A DNA stretch of 64,000 nucleotides from Paenibacillus taiwanensis DSM 18679 (GCF_000425125.1 NZ_KE384306.1:87705-151704), one strand, 5' to 3'; positions 38,235 to 46,726 are shown, numbered from the stretch's first letter. Notes: a model not told the origin generated them from the letters alone. Made by a program: numbers and translations.

Positions 38235-38264
38235 TATATCATTCTATATCCTTCTATATCATTT
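38235..38264 (+). repeat. Three 10-bp tandem repeats upstream of marR
   Basis: TATATCATTC, TATATCCTTC and TATATCATTT follow each other directly, one per helical turn, 24 bases before the MarR start codon. They could be an autoregulatory operator or bent DNA. Confidence 0.6.
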
Positions 38265-38287
38265 ATGTAGCTGGAAAGGTGGTTATT

Positions 38288-38710
38288 ATGGCAGAACATC
38301 TTGCGATCGGGCGGCTAATATTACAGCTGCGGCGATTGGAACGATATCCGAAGTCATTCGGAGATCTAAACGATTTATCCCTCAGTGAAGTTCATACAAT
38401 TGAAGCAATTGGGCCATATGAAGGTGTGGCAATGGGAGAGTTGTCTGATCGGTTATCCGTCACGAAGGGAGCTGTCTCCCAGATGATGGTTCGCTTGGAA
38501 CGAAAGGAACTTGTCGTTCGCAATACCCATCCGTCAGACGCTCGCATCGTTCTTGTATCGTTAACAGACAAGGGGCGAATCGCCTATGACACGCAGGCCA
38601 AAATACATGAAGCTATTTATATGGAGCTACAAGGAGAGTTTAGCAGCAGCGAGCTTCGCTCTTTTGAGCGGTGTATGGAACGATTAACACAGACGCTTCG
38701 TGATCGTTAA
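38288..38710 (+). CDS. MarR-family transcriptional regulator
   Basis: 140 residues. The winged helix is clear: LSLSEVHTIEAIG, GELSDRLSVTKGAVSQMMVRLERKEL and the wing SDARIVLVSLTDKG. Start at ATG 38288 with AAAGGTGG upstream. MarR proteins usually repress their own transcript and neighbours and are relieved by phenolic or oxidative signals. The next gene, 75 bases on, is a DUF1796 protein that may share control. Confidence 0.9.
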   Translation: MAEHLAIGRLILQLRRLERYPKSFGDLNDLSLSEVHTIEAIGPYEGVAMGELSDRLSVTKGAVSQMMVRLERKELVVRNTHPSDARIVLVSLTDKGRIAYDTQAKIHEAIYMELQGEFSSSELRSFERCMERLTQTLRDR

Positions 38711-38785
38711 GAAGTTCATGCAGACGAGAGTCCGTACCTTTTAGCCAAGCCGCCATACAGTATAGTATACGGACGGAGACAAGAG

Positions 38786-39424
38786 GTGACGACGGTGAAG
38801 AGGGAGCATTTAGAACGTTCTTATAATGCTATATATAGTATGGGCCGAAAATGTTTAGTAGCTATTCAGTTGCACCGACTCGGATTAAGAAAGTTTGGGG
38901 GTATGCTGGATTGGAATCGTTCCGTACACCTATCAAACGTTAATTTGTTGCTGCGCAATCGATTTGCTGGCTATATGGAGCTAGACAACCTTGAATTTAC
39001 AGGTTATGACCAAGGAGATCGATGTCTCATGTTACGGGATAAGGTATATGATATTTATTCTGTGCATGATTACCCGAAAGACTATAATACACCAGATCAT
39101 TTGGTATCCTATCCTGAGGTTAAAGCGATGTACGATCGCAGGATTCAGCGTTTTTTGGAAAAAACAGCGGTTGTGCCGTGGTTGTTATTTATTCGTATTG
39201 AGGGGACATACGAGGAGGTTGTCGAGTTGGAAAGGCAACTGCGCAGTTATGTCAAACATCAATTTCATATTTTGCTTGTCCTACATGGGGATCATCCTGG
39301 TATCATAGAAATAGATTGGAATTTGGAACATGTATGTGTCGTTTCGCTAGACACAGAGCAGTTGAATGATGAGGTGTGGGATGAGCTGCTGGCGAGAGTA
39401 GCGTATGAGGAATATGCAGGGTAG
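38786..39424 (+). CDS. DUF1796-family putative cysteine peptidase
   Basis: 212 residues. IYSMGRKCLVAIQLHRLGLRKFGGMLDW is the family's N-terminal block with a possible nucleophile in MGRKC. The later HDYPKDYN and LLFIRIEGTYEEV match the papain-like fold proposed for DUF1796. Function is not established. GTG 38786 has GGAG upstream; GTG 38795 with AAGAGGTG is almost as good. Confidence 0.72.
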   Translation: MTTVKREHLERSYNAIYSMGRKCLVAIQLHRLGLRKFGGMLDWNRSVHLSNVNLLLRNRFAGYMELDNLEFTGYDQGDRCLMLRDKVYDIYSVHDYPKDYNTPDHLVSYPEVKAMYDRRIQRFLEKTAVVPWLLFIRIEGTYEEVVELERQLRSYVKHQFHILLVLHGDHPGIIEIDWNLEHVCVVSLDTEQLNDEVWDELLARVAYEEYAG

Positions 39425-39547
39425 TCGTATAGCCATAGTATGGCGCTGTTATTAAAAATAACAGTTGCAGGACTGCGGCTAGTGGCTTCAGTCCTGCTCA
39501 TGTGTGAAGTGGCTATTGGGCCGTTTAACCATTTATTAAAAGCTGCT

Positions 39548-39964
39548 TTATAAGGTTCCGTAATAGGCTTGGCAGCGGGTGATCAGCATGCTTTGCTGAG
39601 GGCAATAACGACAAGATGAATGCTGCAACAGATTCGCTAGTGCTAGTTCGGTTAACTGTATTTTCTCCTCGCACCATGAAGCTTTCATTTGTGCCAATAA
39701 CATCAAAGCCCCCACTGCCGACTTGCCTTTTAACCGTTCTAATTGCCGTGCCCACCGTTGAAGATCAAAGTGAGATTCAGCAGGCAGCAAAGTTATTTTC
39801 CCCCAGCCTTGAGCCTCTCCACTTACTAATTTTAAAATAATCATAATAGGTAATGCGGTCGTGTGGTGTGTGTTCGCATCCATAGCGGACAAGCGTGACA
39901 TACTGGCTAGTTGATACAATTCAATGCGATTAATGATGAGTTCTGATGTATGCATTTCGTCCAT
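39548..39964 (-). CDS. Unknown 138-residue protein behind a c-di-AMP riboswitch
   Basis: I start it at the ATG preceded by GGAGGG (start at 39964). The segment LIINRIELYQLASMSRLSAM then IMIILKLVSGEAQGWGKI recalls the first beta strands of enolase-superfamily N-terminal domains, but the barrel domain is absent, so this is weak. A cysteine cluster (SSCRYCPQQ) lies near the end. It has no signal peptide or membrane helix, unlike most targets of this riboswitch (wall hydrolases, potassium transporters). It may be a fragment or a new regulon member. Confidence 0.6.
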   Translation of the reverse strand: MDEMHTSELIINRIELYQLASMSRLSAMDANTHHTTALPIMIILKLVSGEAQGWGKITLLPAESHFDLQRWARQLERLKGKSAVGALMLLAQMKASWCEEKIQLTELALANLLQHSSCRYCPQQSMLITRCQAYYGTL

Positions 39965-40018
39965 CTTCATCCCTCCAGACTTTGTTATGATGCAAATAGG
40001 CTGTTTGCCAGTTTGCAA

Positions 40019-40170
40019 GTCTCTCCCGTAACGCTTACGAGGTTAGCTGACGGATTCGGACGAAGGAGTCGCCCTACCGGTATACACTACCGGATTCACC
40101 CCAATGTAGGATCGTTAGACCCTGAGTGGTTCCCCCGCTGCTCTGTATTAGAGCACTCAGCGATTGAAAG
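40019..40170 (-). ncRNA. c-di-AMP (ydaO-yuaA) riboswitch
   Basis: On the minus strand the conserved blocks appear in order: CGCT start of P1, then AGAGCAGCGGGGGAACCA, TTGGGGTGAATCC, TAGGGCGACTCCTTCGTCCG, AATCCGTCAGCTAACCTCG and TAAGCG with GGGAGAGA. These are the hallmarks of the ydaO class, which binds cyclic di-AMP and normally shuts off expression when it is abundant. It ends about 55 bases before the 39548-39964 gene. A 6-bp hairpin (TGCAAA/TTTGCA) lies between, without a U-tract, so the expression platform is unclear. Confidence 0.9.
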
Positions 40171-40373
40171 AATGAAGCGCTGCTTCATGTTGTCTATCAT
40201 AACGCATGGCAGCAGGGGAGTATAACGTGCAAAGACAGATAAGAACGAATAAAAGGCGATTTAGAACGATAGGGGATCGATTACAGCAACGATTGTATCT
40301 ATTTATCCGAATTCCACCGTGCTTGCTACTGCTATCTATCGGCTGCATATTTTGTGAGCAGCATACTGAAGTG

Positions 40374-41051
40374 CTAATTATTATTATTTTTTAGTTGGGC
40401 AGCCATGATGCGCAGTTGATCAGAAGCATAAATGTGCGTGCCGCCAAGACCCGATCTGGCTGCATACAGCATTGCTTCTGATATAACAGAAGCTTGTATC
40501 GGGCGGTATTTTGCTAAAGGGCCGCGCAGCATAGGCGACAATAGGGGACTGATGGTGGCAGCTGCACGCTCTCCGAGTCGGAATTCCTGACGCGCACCTA
40601 TAATTAGTGAGGGCTGTACAATGTGAAGCGCATGCAAGGGAAGTGCTTGCAGTTCGGTTTCCAGATCGCCCTTGACACGGCTGTAGAAAAAGGCTGACTT
40701 CGAGCTGGACCCCATCGCTGTAATAATCGTAAATGAACGCACATTTGCAGCTGCTGAAAGCTTTGCAGCTTGCAAGGGATAAGTATAATCTACTTTACGA
40801 AACGCTTCCTTTGACTTGGCTTGCTTAATTGTAGTTCCTAAACAGCAAAATACGTCTTCTACTTGGAACAAGGCGGCGTACTCGTCCATATACTCGAAAT
40901 CGATCGTGTGTATTTCAACATTAGGATAGGGCATTGTGACCGTTCGGCGGCTTAATACGATGACACGTTTATAATACGTATAGATTCGTGCCATAAGCTC
41001 GCTGCCTACTAGCCCTGTCGCACCTAACACTAAGGCGGTATCTGTAGTCAT
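40374..41051 (-). CDS. NAD(P)-binding atypical SDR (HTATIP2/TIP30-like)
   Basis: 225 residues. The Rossmann start ALVLGATGLVGSELMARI and the later DVFCCLGTTIKQAKSKEAFRKVDY, ITAMGSSSKSAFFYSRVKG with YxxxK-like FYSRVKG, and VQPSLIIGARQEFRLGE are typical of atypical SDRs of the TIP30 group. Substrate unknown. It is convergent/adjacent to the riboswitch transcription unit but begins its own with GAAAGGGG upstream of ATG. Confidence 0.85.
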   Translation of the reverse strand: MTTDTALVLGATGLVGSELMARIYTYYKRVIVLSRRTVTMPYPNVEIHTIDFEYMDEYAALFQVEDVFCCLGTTIKQAKSKEAFRKVDYTYPLQAAKLSAAANVRSFTIITAMGSSSKSAFFYSRVKGDLETELQALPLHALHIVQPSLIIGARQEFRLGERAAATISPLLSPMLRGPLAKYRPIQASVISEAMLYAARSGLGGTHIYASDQLRIMAAQLKNNNN

Positions 41052-41238
41052 TAGTTAGCCCCTTTCAAGATGAAAATAACTCGTCCATTATAACATGATG
41101 ATAAGTTGGCATGAGGACAAGCAGGAGATGGTTGTTTAACTCGGACCACCTGACTTCTAATTGTTAGCTAGAAGAATATAACGGGATGAGCCACTATGCT
41201 CTGCCACATAATAGGCGAGCGAAGCGGCTCATCTGTAA

Positions 41239-41454
41239 CTAATGGATGAGGCCGGCAATAATAGCTGCTGCCGTACCTGCTTCTTTGTCATCAAGTGTAA
41301 CCACGGAATGCATTTCATCAGGATCATCGGCTTTCATATGGAAAAGATCACGTCGACCATCCAAATGAACGATAATAATGAGTGTGTCTCCTGCTGCTGT
41401 ACGCAAACAATATTTCCGGCCGATACCCGGCAAATCTGCTGCTTTAACGTTCAT
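41239..41454 (-). CDS. Stand-alone KhtT N-terminal domain (truncated K+/H+ antiporter regulator)
   Basis: 71 residues beginning MNVKAADLPGIGRKYCLRT and containing DGRRDLFHMKADDPDE, which match the N-terminal domain of KhtT/YhaT, the regulatory subunit of the KhtU potassium/proton antiporter. The protein stops exactly where that domain ends; the RCK_C domain, which binds c-di-AMP, is absent and no remnant is seen downstream. No khtU follows. It overlaps the GreA-like gene by 11 bases, so both are co-translated. A GATGAGCC/GGCTCATC hairpin at 41185-41233 follows. Confidence 0.75.
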   Translation of the reverse strand: MNVKAADLPGIGRKYCLRTAAGDTLIIIVHLDGRRDLFHMKADDPDEMHSVVTLDDKEAGTAAAIIAGLIH

Positions 41455-41905
41455 GTTGACTTTCTCCTTCGATGTCCTCTATAGCCAGGCTGATTTTGTC
41501 AATCCGAATGTCAATCGTTCCTGCCGGTGTGTCGATTGCCAGCACACTTCCAATAGTCGCAGCGAGTAGTTGTCTCCCCATAGGAGACAAAAATGAAATT
41601 TGATTCTCATTGGGCTCTGCCTGTTGTGGGTAAACAATGGTAAAGGAATCCCTGTCGTGATCTTCCAGGTAGGTGATTGTGACTTGACTGCCAATCAGTA
41701 CTACCTTGCACAATTGATCATTTTCCAGGTTGAGCAGCTCACGAATGCAAGAACAATAGCGTTTGATTACTTGTTCTGCTTGTGTACGATTGTCTCCAAA
41801 TGCGGGAAAGATCGCATCTAGCAGCGAGTGCTTCTCTTCCTCTAATGCGACGAGCTGACGTTGGACATACCGTCTAAGTTCGGTGCAAGTGTCGCTATGG
41901 TTCAT
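41444..41905 (-). CDS. GreA/GreB C-terminal-domain protein
   Basis: 153 residues. An N-terminal helical region (~1-60) is followed by the Gre FKBP-like C-terminal domain (VLIGSQVTITYLEDHDRDSF, then SPMGRQLLAATIGSVL). Gre factors and relatives (Rnk, TraN-like) bind the RNA polymerase secondary channel. The N-terminal acidic tip of true GreA is not obvious, so it may compete with Gre rather than cleave. Start at ATG 41905 with AGGAGGTG upstream; a 21-residue frame (41895-41960) overlaps its start. Confidence 0.78.
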   Translation of the reverse strand: MNHSDTCTELRRYVQRQLVALEEEKHSLLDAIFPAFGDNRTQAEQVIKRYCSCIRELLNLENDQLCKVVLIGSQVTITYLEDHDRDSFTIVYPQQAEPNENQISFLSPMGRQLLAATIGSVLAIDTPAGTIDIRIDKISLAIEDIEGESQHER

Positions 41906-41960
41906 AGTAGACTTCACCTCCTATATGATTGCGGTTACATTTTAAAATGAGCATGTTCAT
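41895..41960 (-). CDS. Possible upstream ORF coupled to GreA-like gene, 21 residues
   Basis: GGAGGAG lies seven bases before an ATG. The frame runs through the ribosome site of the GreA-like gene and stops 11 bases inside it. The product starts MNMLILKCNRNHIGGEVYYE. Its translation could open or occlude the downstream site. It may also be chance. Confidence 0.35.
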   Translation of the reverse strand: MNMLILKCNRNHIGGEVYYEP

Positions 41961-41977
41961 CTAATCTCCTCCAGACG

Positions 41978-42010
41978 ATAATAAAAAACCTCCATGTCAT
42001 GAGGTCCTAT
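41978..42010 (-). terminator. Terminator-like hairpin ahead of GreA-like gene
   Basis: Minus strand ACCTCATGACATGGAGGT is followed by TTTTTATT. It lies about 75 bases upstream of the GreA-like start with no gene before it on this strand, so it might act as an attenuator. Confidence 0.5.
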
Positions 42011-42307
42011 CCGTAGTTTAACATATAAATCTTGCAGGTAAGCAACCGGCTAGCAAGGTTTGTTTCTACGAGAGGGGGGTTCTGTTAAAGTGCGCAAGAA
42101 AGCAGCTTGGAAGGGTAACATAAAGGTCAATGTCGTTGATGGTATGAATATCCTTTCTAATCATGAACTTTATAGTATGATAGAGAAATAGGGACGATTA
42201 GGAATGTCCCCCATTGATCATCCCCTTGCTGGCTTACACATAGCTGATAGGCCGACTGATTGGAACTGGTTGTACATAGTGGGAAATAGAGAGGAGAGGT
42301 AGCTGTT

Positions 42308-43354
42308 ATGAGTATGTATTATACGTATGTGGGCACGTATTCCCCAGAGGATCAAGAAGGCATCCAGCTCTTGGCATTGGATACGGAGCAGGGCAGCTTG
42401 AATCTGCTGCGAGGCTTTGCAGGTATTGATAGTCCGTCATTTTTAACCATTGATGCGAAACGACATTTTTTGTATGCCGCCAGCGAGACGGTGGATGGCA
42501 GCGTGGTCTCCTACCGGCTAGACCCGTCAACCGGACAGCTAGAGGAGATTAGCAGGCAGAAGACCCAAGGGGATCATCCTTGTCATCTAAGCGTAGATGA
42601 GTCCGGCAGATGGCTGCTTGCTGTTAACTATTCTAGCGGGAATGTGTGTGTATATCCGATTGATGAACAGGGTGTCATCCAGAAGATGAGCCATCACGTG
42701 CAGCATTCTGGCAGCAGTGTTCGGCTTGACCGTCAAGAAGCGCCACATCCGCATTCCATTTTCCCAATGCCGCAATCTCCTTTCTGGATCGTACCTGATT
42801 TAGGCTGCGATGCATTGTTTGTGTATAAGCTTGATCGGATAAACGGAACGTTGGAGCTGCAATCGACGACAGCAACAGAAGGCGGGGCGGGACCACGCCA
42901 CGTAGTATTCCATCCGACTGCGCCGTGGGTGTATGCAATCGGTGAGCTAGACTCCAAAATTGCGGCATACCGTTACTCGCGTGAAGATGGATCTTTGACG
43001 TTGATTCAGAACGTGTCTACACTGCCGGCAGCATATGAGGGAGAATCGTATTGCGCAGATATTCATATTGATCCGGAAGGACAGTATTTGTACGGTTCAA
43101 ATCGCGGACATGACAGTATCGCCGTGTTCCACATTCAAGCAGACGGGACGTTGTCTCTCGCTGCTCACACGGCAACGGAAGGGGCTTACCCGCGCAACTT
43201 TGCACTTGCACCGGATGGCACTTACCTGCTCGCGGCTAATCAGAATTCAGATTCCGTCACCTTATTTAAGCTGAATGAGGGCATACCTGAATATACAGGC
43301 GTATGTATAGAGATTGCGAACAAACCTGTCTGCTTAAAGCTGCTTGGCACGTAG
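42308..43354 (+). CDS. pgl: Lactonase family protein (6-phosphogluconolactonase, YbhE/YkgB type)
   Basis: 348 residues forming a seven-bladed propeller. Blade repeats are visible as DSPSFLTIDAKRHFLYAASE, HPCHLSVDESGRWLLAVNYS, GPRHVVFHPTAPWVYAIGEL and YPRNFALAPDGTYLLAANQN. Family members hydrolyse 6-phosphogluconolactone in the oxidative pentose phosphate pathway; others act on different lactones. GGAGAGGT precedes the ATG. It appears monocistronic. Confidence 0.88.
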   Translation: MSMYYTYVGTYSPEDQEGIQLLALDTEQGSLNLLRGFAGIDSPSFLTIDAKRHFLYAASETVDGSVVSYRLDPSTGQLEEISRQKTQGDHPCHLSVDESGRWLLAVNYSSGNVCVYPIDEQGVIQKMSHHVQHSGSSVRLDRQEAPHPHSIFPMPQSPFWIVPDLGCDALFVYKLDRINGTLELQSTTATEGGAGPRHVVFHPTAPWVYAIGELDSKIAAYRYSREDGSLTLIQNVSTLPAAYEGESYCADIHIDPEGQYLYGSNRGHDSIAVFHIQADGTLSLAAHTATEGAYPRNFALAPDGTYLLAANQNSDSVTLFKLNEGIPEYTGVCIEIANKPVCLKLLGT

Positions 43355-43421
43355 TTTAACGCTCTTTATTTTACCTAACTTATACGTAAATGTTTATAAA
43401 TAGGCCCTTTTAAGAGATACG

Positions 43422-43457
43422 ATAAGCTGATGCTGTGTAAACAGGTCAGCTTATTTG
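43422..43457 (+). terminator. Hairpin after lactonase gene
   Basis: ATAAGCTGA (43422-43430) pairs perfectly with TCAGCTTAT (43446-43454). T-run is short (TTATTTG), so moderate confidence. Confidence 0.6.
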
Positions 43458-43641
43458 GGCAGCAGATTGTGCGCCAATGTTCTGACGATACCTAACGTAA
43501 GACGCAAGTTGTAGCCAGTTAAATTAGACAAAAGTAAAAGAAATCATTTCCATCAAGGGGGAATCATAGTACATTAGTAGTTGGGTCTATTCTACCTAAT
43601 TGGATAGCCCGTACATCATACATATTTACTAGGAGGCTTCT

Positions 43642-44373
43642 ATGAGTAGCCAAGAACTATCTGCTTCAGGACAACCGATTTACCGACATGAGACTAGACA
43701 GCATGAATTCCAGCTGGCTACAGGGAATGAAGAAGCAATAGCAAAGATCACACAGCATGTAGAAACGTATATTGGTCCCGTTGAAGGTGTATTTCATGAA
43801 ATCATTTCGGATTTAGTGCACTTAGATATTCTTTTTGTGCCGCCTACACCGGATCGTAACTATTATACGTTGGTGACATGCGGGATGAGTAATCTTCCGA
43901 TGACTGTGCCGGAAGGAGCAGAAAATTTTAAATATGCCGAATTGATGATCTGTTTACCGGCTTCTTGGAAAGTATCTGAGGAAGCGTTTCAAGAGGAAGT
44001 CAATTACTGGCCTGTCCGTTGGTTGAAGACACTCGCTAGAATGCCACACGAGTATGATACTTGGCTGTATGCTGCACATACGATTCCGAACGGAGATCCA
44101 GCGGAACCCTTTGCAGACAATACGAAGCTGGCGGGCATGATGTTAACGATCCCTACGACGGTAGAAGAGTTGGAAGCTTTCTTTAGCCTGCCATTAGCAG
44201 AGGATAAGGAGGTCCACTTCTTCGGTCTTATACCATTGTATAAAGAAGAAATGGATTACAAGCTGAAACACGGCGTAGATGAATTGTTTGACAAGCTGAA
44301 CAAGATCGGGGTAAACGAAATTGTGCAGGTGGATCGCAAAAATGTATGCAAAAAGAGATTTGGTCTCTTTTAA
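43642..44373 (+). CDS. Suppressor-of-fused (SUFU) domain protein
   Basis: 243 residues. VFHEIISDLVHLDILFVPPTPDRNYYTLVT followed by GMSNLPM and ELMICLPASWK is the SUFU fold core. Bacterial SUFU proteins are often immunity proteins against polymorphic toxins, but no toxin gene is next to it here. AGGAGG lies six bases before the ATG. It is 13 bases upstream of the next gene and likely forms an operon with it. Confidence 0.88.
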   Translation: MSSQELSASGQPIYRHETRQHEFQLATGNEEAIAKITQHVETYIGPVEGVFHEIISDLVHLDILFVPPTPDRNYYTLVTCGMSNLPMTVPEGAENFKYAELMICLPASWKVSEEAFQEEVNYWPVRWLKTLARMPHEYDTWLYAAHTIPNGDPAEPFADNTKLAGMMLTIPTTVEELEAFFSLPLAEDKEVHFFGLIPLYKEEMDYKLKHGVDELFDKLNKIGVNEIVQVDRKNVCKKRFGLF

Positions 44374-44386
44374 GCGAGGATAAGAT

Positions 44387-44932
44387 ATGGTACATCATGT
44401 CATATGGAAACGGATTCCGGATAACGGGATGGAGTATTGTGAGGTCACTTTTGGAGCGGCCATGAGAATGAAAGGCAATCTTATTTGTGCCAATGATAAC
44501 GGCAGATCCTCCATACAATATACAGTGCTTTGCGATCAGAACGGCAATACGACACATGTTGCAGTTCACGTGCAGCAAGAGCAGGGGTATTCAACGTTAA
44601 GTGTGGTAAGAGATCACCTTAACCGTTGGACCTTAAATGGCCGTGAGCTCCCTGAGTTAAATGGCATCAAAGATATTGATATCGGTGTTACTCCTGCGAC
44701 TAACTCGTTGCCTATCCGTCGATTAAAGCTGGACGTAGGGCAATCAGCCCAAATTGATGCGGCTTGGATTCGTTTCCCTGCATTATCGATTCAGCCGATG
44801 AAGCAGCAATATGAGTGTGTCTCAGCCAATACTTATATTTATAAGTCCATAGAGAGCGGCTATACGGCCAGAGTGAATACGGATGACAACGGGATCGTCA
44901 TGGACTATGAAGGCGAGTGGCAGCGCGTCTAA
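44387..44932 (+). CDS. Putative glycolipid-binding family protein (PF06475-like)
   Basis: 181 residues. The pattern VIWKRIPDNGMEYCEVTF, IQYTVLCDQNGNT, GIKDIDIGVTPATNSLPIRRL and AAWIRFPALSIQPMKQQYE matches the family annotated as glycolipid-binding. The true ligand is uncertain. It probably shares a transcript with the SUFU gene and ends before a terminator. Confidence 0.75.
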   Translation: MVHHVIWKRIPDNGMEYCEVTFGAAMRMKGNLICANDNGRSSIQYTVLCDQNGNTTHVAVHVQQEQGYSTLSVVRDHLNRWTLNGRELPELNGIKDIDIGVTPATNSLPIRRLKLDVGQSAQIDAAWIRFPALSIQPMKQQYECVSANTYIYKSIESGYTARVNTDDNGIVMDYEGEWQRV

Positions 44933-44953
44933 CAACAAAATTTTTGAGAGCAG

Positions 44954-44982
44954 GCTGCCGTCTCGTACGGCAGCTTTACTTG
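44954..44982 (+). terminator. Rho-independent terminator
   Basis: GCTGCCGT ctcgt ACGGCAGC followed by TTTACTTG. Confidence 0.78.
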
Positions 44983-45058
44983 TTAGTTAGAAATGAAGGG
45001 TAAGGGAGTTTCATCCAACAATGGATGGAGGAAGCGCAGAAAAGGGGAACGTGCAATT

Positions 45059-45637
45059 ATGATACTAGATTGTCAGACTTTAATCGTAGAATCACAAAAA
45101 CGGCGGTTAAAATATTTGTTTTTCTGGGGGCACACGCCAAAAAGGCCAGGCGGGGTAGACTCTTCTTGTTTTAGTCAATGGTATCCGGCTTCATTTGAAG
45201 AAGCAGGGATTCGCTACGAGACAGCTGAGCATTATATGATGGCTAAAAAAGCGGAGTTATTTGGTGACGAGGCTATCCGTAAACAGATACTCGCACAGTC
45301 TCATCCGAATCAGGCTAAGGCATTGGGGCGTAAGGTTTCATCCTTTGATCATGAAGTGTGGGATGCACATAAGTTTCATATTGTGGAGCAGGCGAATAGG
45401 TTAAAGTTCACCCAACATCTGAATTTGCAGGCTTACTTGCTAGGAACGGATGATCGGGTGTTGGTAGAAGCAAGTCCTTACGACAAAGTGTGGGGAATTG
45501 GGATGGGCAAGGATCATCCACAGGCGGAGCAACCGGAGCACTGGAAGGGGGAAAATTTGTTGGGCTTTGCACTAATGGCCGTGCGAGATTACATTCGGGC
45601 AAATCCATACTTTGATTCTTCGTCCGATCGTGCTTAA
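45059..45637 (+). CDS. NADAR/YbiA-family protein
   Basis: 192 residues. FFWGH near the start, FSQWYPASFEEAGIRYETAEHYMMAKKAELFGDE, SHPNQAKALGRKV, YDKVWGIGMG and GENLLGFALM are the YbiA/NADAR family blocks. Members hydrolyse riboflavin-pathway intermediates or reverse nucleic-acid ADP-ribosylation. I start at ATG 45059 since AAAGGGGAA precedes it; an upstream in-frame ATG at 44993 has no ribosome site. Confidence 0.9.
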   Translation: MILDCQTLIVESQKRRLKYLFFWGHTPKRPGGVDSSCFSQWYPASFEEAGIRYETAEHYMMAKKAELFGDEAIRKQILAQSHPNQAKALGRKVSSFDHEVWDAHKFHIVEQANRLKFTQHLNLQAYLLGTDDRVLVEASPYDKVWGIGMGKDHPQAEQPEHWKGENLLGFALMAVRDYIRANPYFDSSSDRA

Positions 45638-45690
45638 CAATTTTGCCATCGCTCGTGCCTGCCGTACATGCACTTCTGGGCCACTGCCTA

Positions 45691-45698
45691 CATACAAT
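45691..45698 (+). promoter_or_regulatory. Possible sigma-E -10 element upstream of sigK
   Basis: CATACAAT matches the sigma-E -10 consensus, as expected since sigK is made in the mother cell. The -35 region is weak, so this is tentative. Confidence 0.3.
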
Positions 45699-45794
45699 GT
45701 ATAACTGTGCTTGGCGTGATCGGACTGAAAACACCTGATCGTGCAGGGCAAAGCTGTACAACACAACGTCGTCAGACGCTGGAGGTGGCTACAC

Positions 45795-46496
45795 ATGACG
45801 GGATTATTTGCAGCGATTGCAATCTTTATTAAACAGCTCTCGCTGCTCGTGTCTTATGTTAAAAACAATGCTTTTCCGCAGCCGTTGGCAGAGGACGAAG
45901 AGATGAAGCATTTGCTGCTTATGGCCGAAGGTAACGCTCACTCACGTAATATGCTTATTGAACATAACCTCCGTCTTGTGGCTCATATTGTCAAAAAGTT
46001 TGACAATACTGGCGAGGACCTGGAGGATCTGATCTCGATTGGAACGATCGGCTTAATTAAAGCGATTGAAAGCTTTCAGCCGAATAAAGGCACGAAGCTA
46101 GCGACATTTGCCGCACGTTGTATCGAGAACGAAATACTTATGCATCTTCGGAGCCTAAAGAAGACCCGTAAGGACGTTTCCTTGCATGACCCGATCGGAA
46201 CGGATAAGGAAGGGAATGAAATTACGCTGATCGATATTTTGGGTACGGATGGCGACGATGTCGTTGAGAAGGTGCAGCTGAAGATCGAGAAGAGCAAGAT
46301 TTATCGGAATCTCGACATATTAGATGAGCGAGAGCAAGAAGTTATTCGCGGCCGCTTTGGATTGGATGGGGGCGGGGAGGAGCGGACGCAGCGTGAGATA
46401 GCGAAGGAACTGGGGATTTCCCGCAGTTATGTATCTCGAATTGAGAAACGAGCGCTGATGAAGCTGTACCATGAGTTTTATAAGGTGAAGCGGTGA
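45795..46496 (+). CDS. sigK: RNA polymerase sporulation sigma factor SigK (uninterrupted)
   Basis: 233 residues. Late mother-cell sigma factor. A hydrophobic pro-sequence ([20 protein letters not shown]) is present, as for membrane-bound pro-sigma-K cleaved by SpoIVFB. Region 2 follows ([37 protein letters not shown]), then region 4 with the helix-turn-helix [28 protein letters not shown] precedes ATG 45795. The coding sequence is intact with no skin-type insertion. Degraded copies of its central and C-terminal parts lie 2.5-3.5 kb downstream. Confidence 0.95.
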   Translation: MTGLFAAIAIFIKQLSLLVSYVKNNAFPQPLAEDEEMKHLLLMAEGNAHSRNMLIEHNLRLVAHIVKKFDNTGEDLEDLISIGTIGLIKAIESFQPNKGTKLATFAARCIENEILMHLRSLKKTRKDVSLHDPIGTDKEGNEITLIDILGTDGDDVVEKVQLKIEKSKIYRNLDILDEREQEVIRGRFGLDGGGEERTQREIAKELGISRSYVSRIEKRALMKLYHEFYKVKR

Positions 46497-46512
46497 AAAA
46501 TATAAAAAAACT

Positions 46513-46530
46513 ATGCCGGCATGCCGGTAT
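46513..46530. repeat. Near-perfect 18-bp palindrome after sigK
   Basis: ATGCCGGCATGCCGGTAT, with a perfect CCGGCATGCCGG core, begins 17 bases after the sigK stop. It has no loop, so it may be a protein site or half of a terminator. Confidence 0.5.
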
Positions 46531-46629
46531 GGTAGGTGACTGACCTCATAGTGTGAGACAAATTAATGCACCTTCAAGAGAATGTAATCCTGTCGTAAGA
46601 TATGGAGACAATCTTGGAGGTGTTTTGCG

Positions 46630-46657
46630 TTGACAACGCCCATGAATACATTATATT
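46630..46657 (+). promoter_or_regulatory. Candidate promoter for ABC pair
   Basis: TTGACA (46630-46635), 16 bases, TATATT (46652-46657), in an AT-rich segment 70 bases before the ATPase gene. Confidence 0.5.
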
Positions 46658-46726
46658 CCTTTAATTATATTATCATGTTAACATATAACGATAGTGATTT
46701 TTGTAAAAGGTGGTGGATAAATTACA

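Noticed and set aside
40019-40170. T-box leader on the minus strand
   Set aside because: The GGGGGAACCA block recalls a T-box, but the AGGGTGGNACCGCG core is absent and all ydaO blocks are present.
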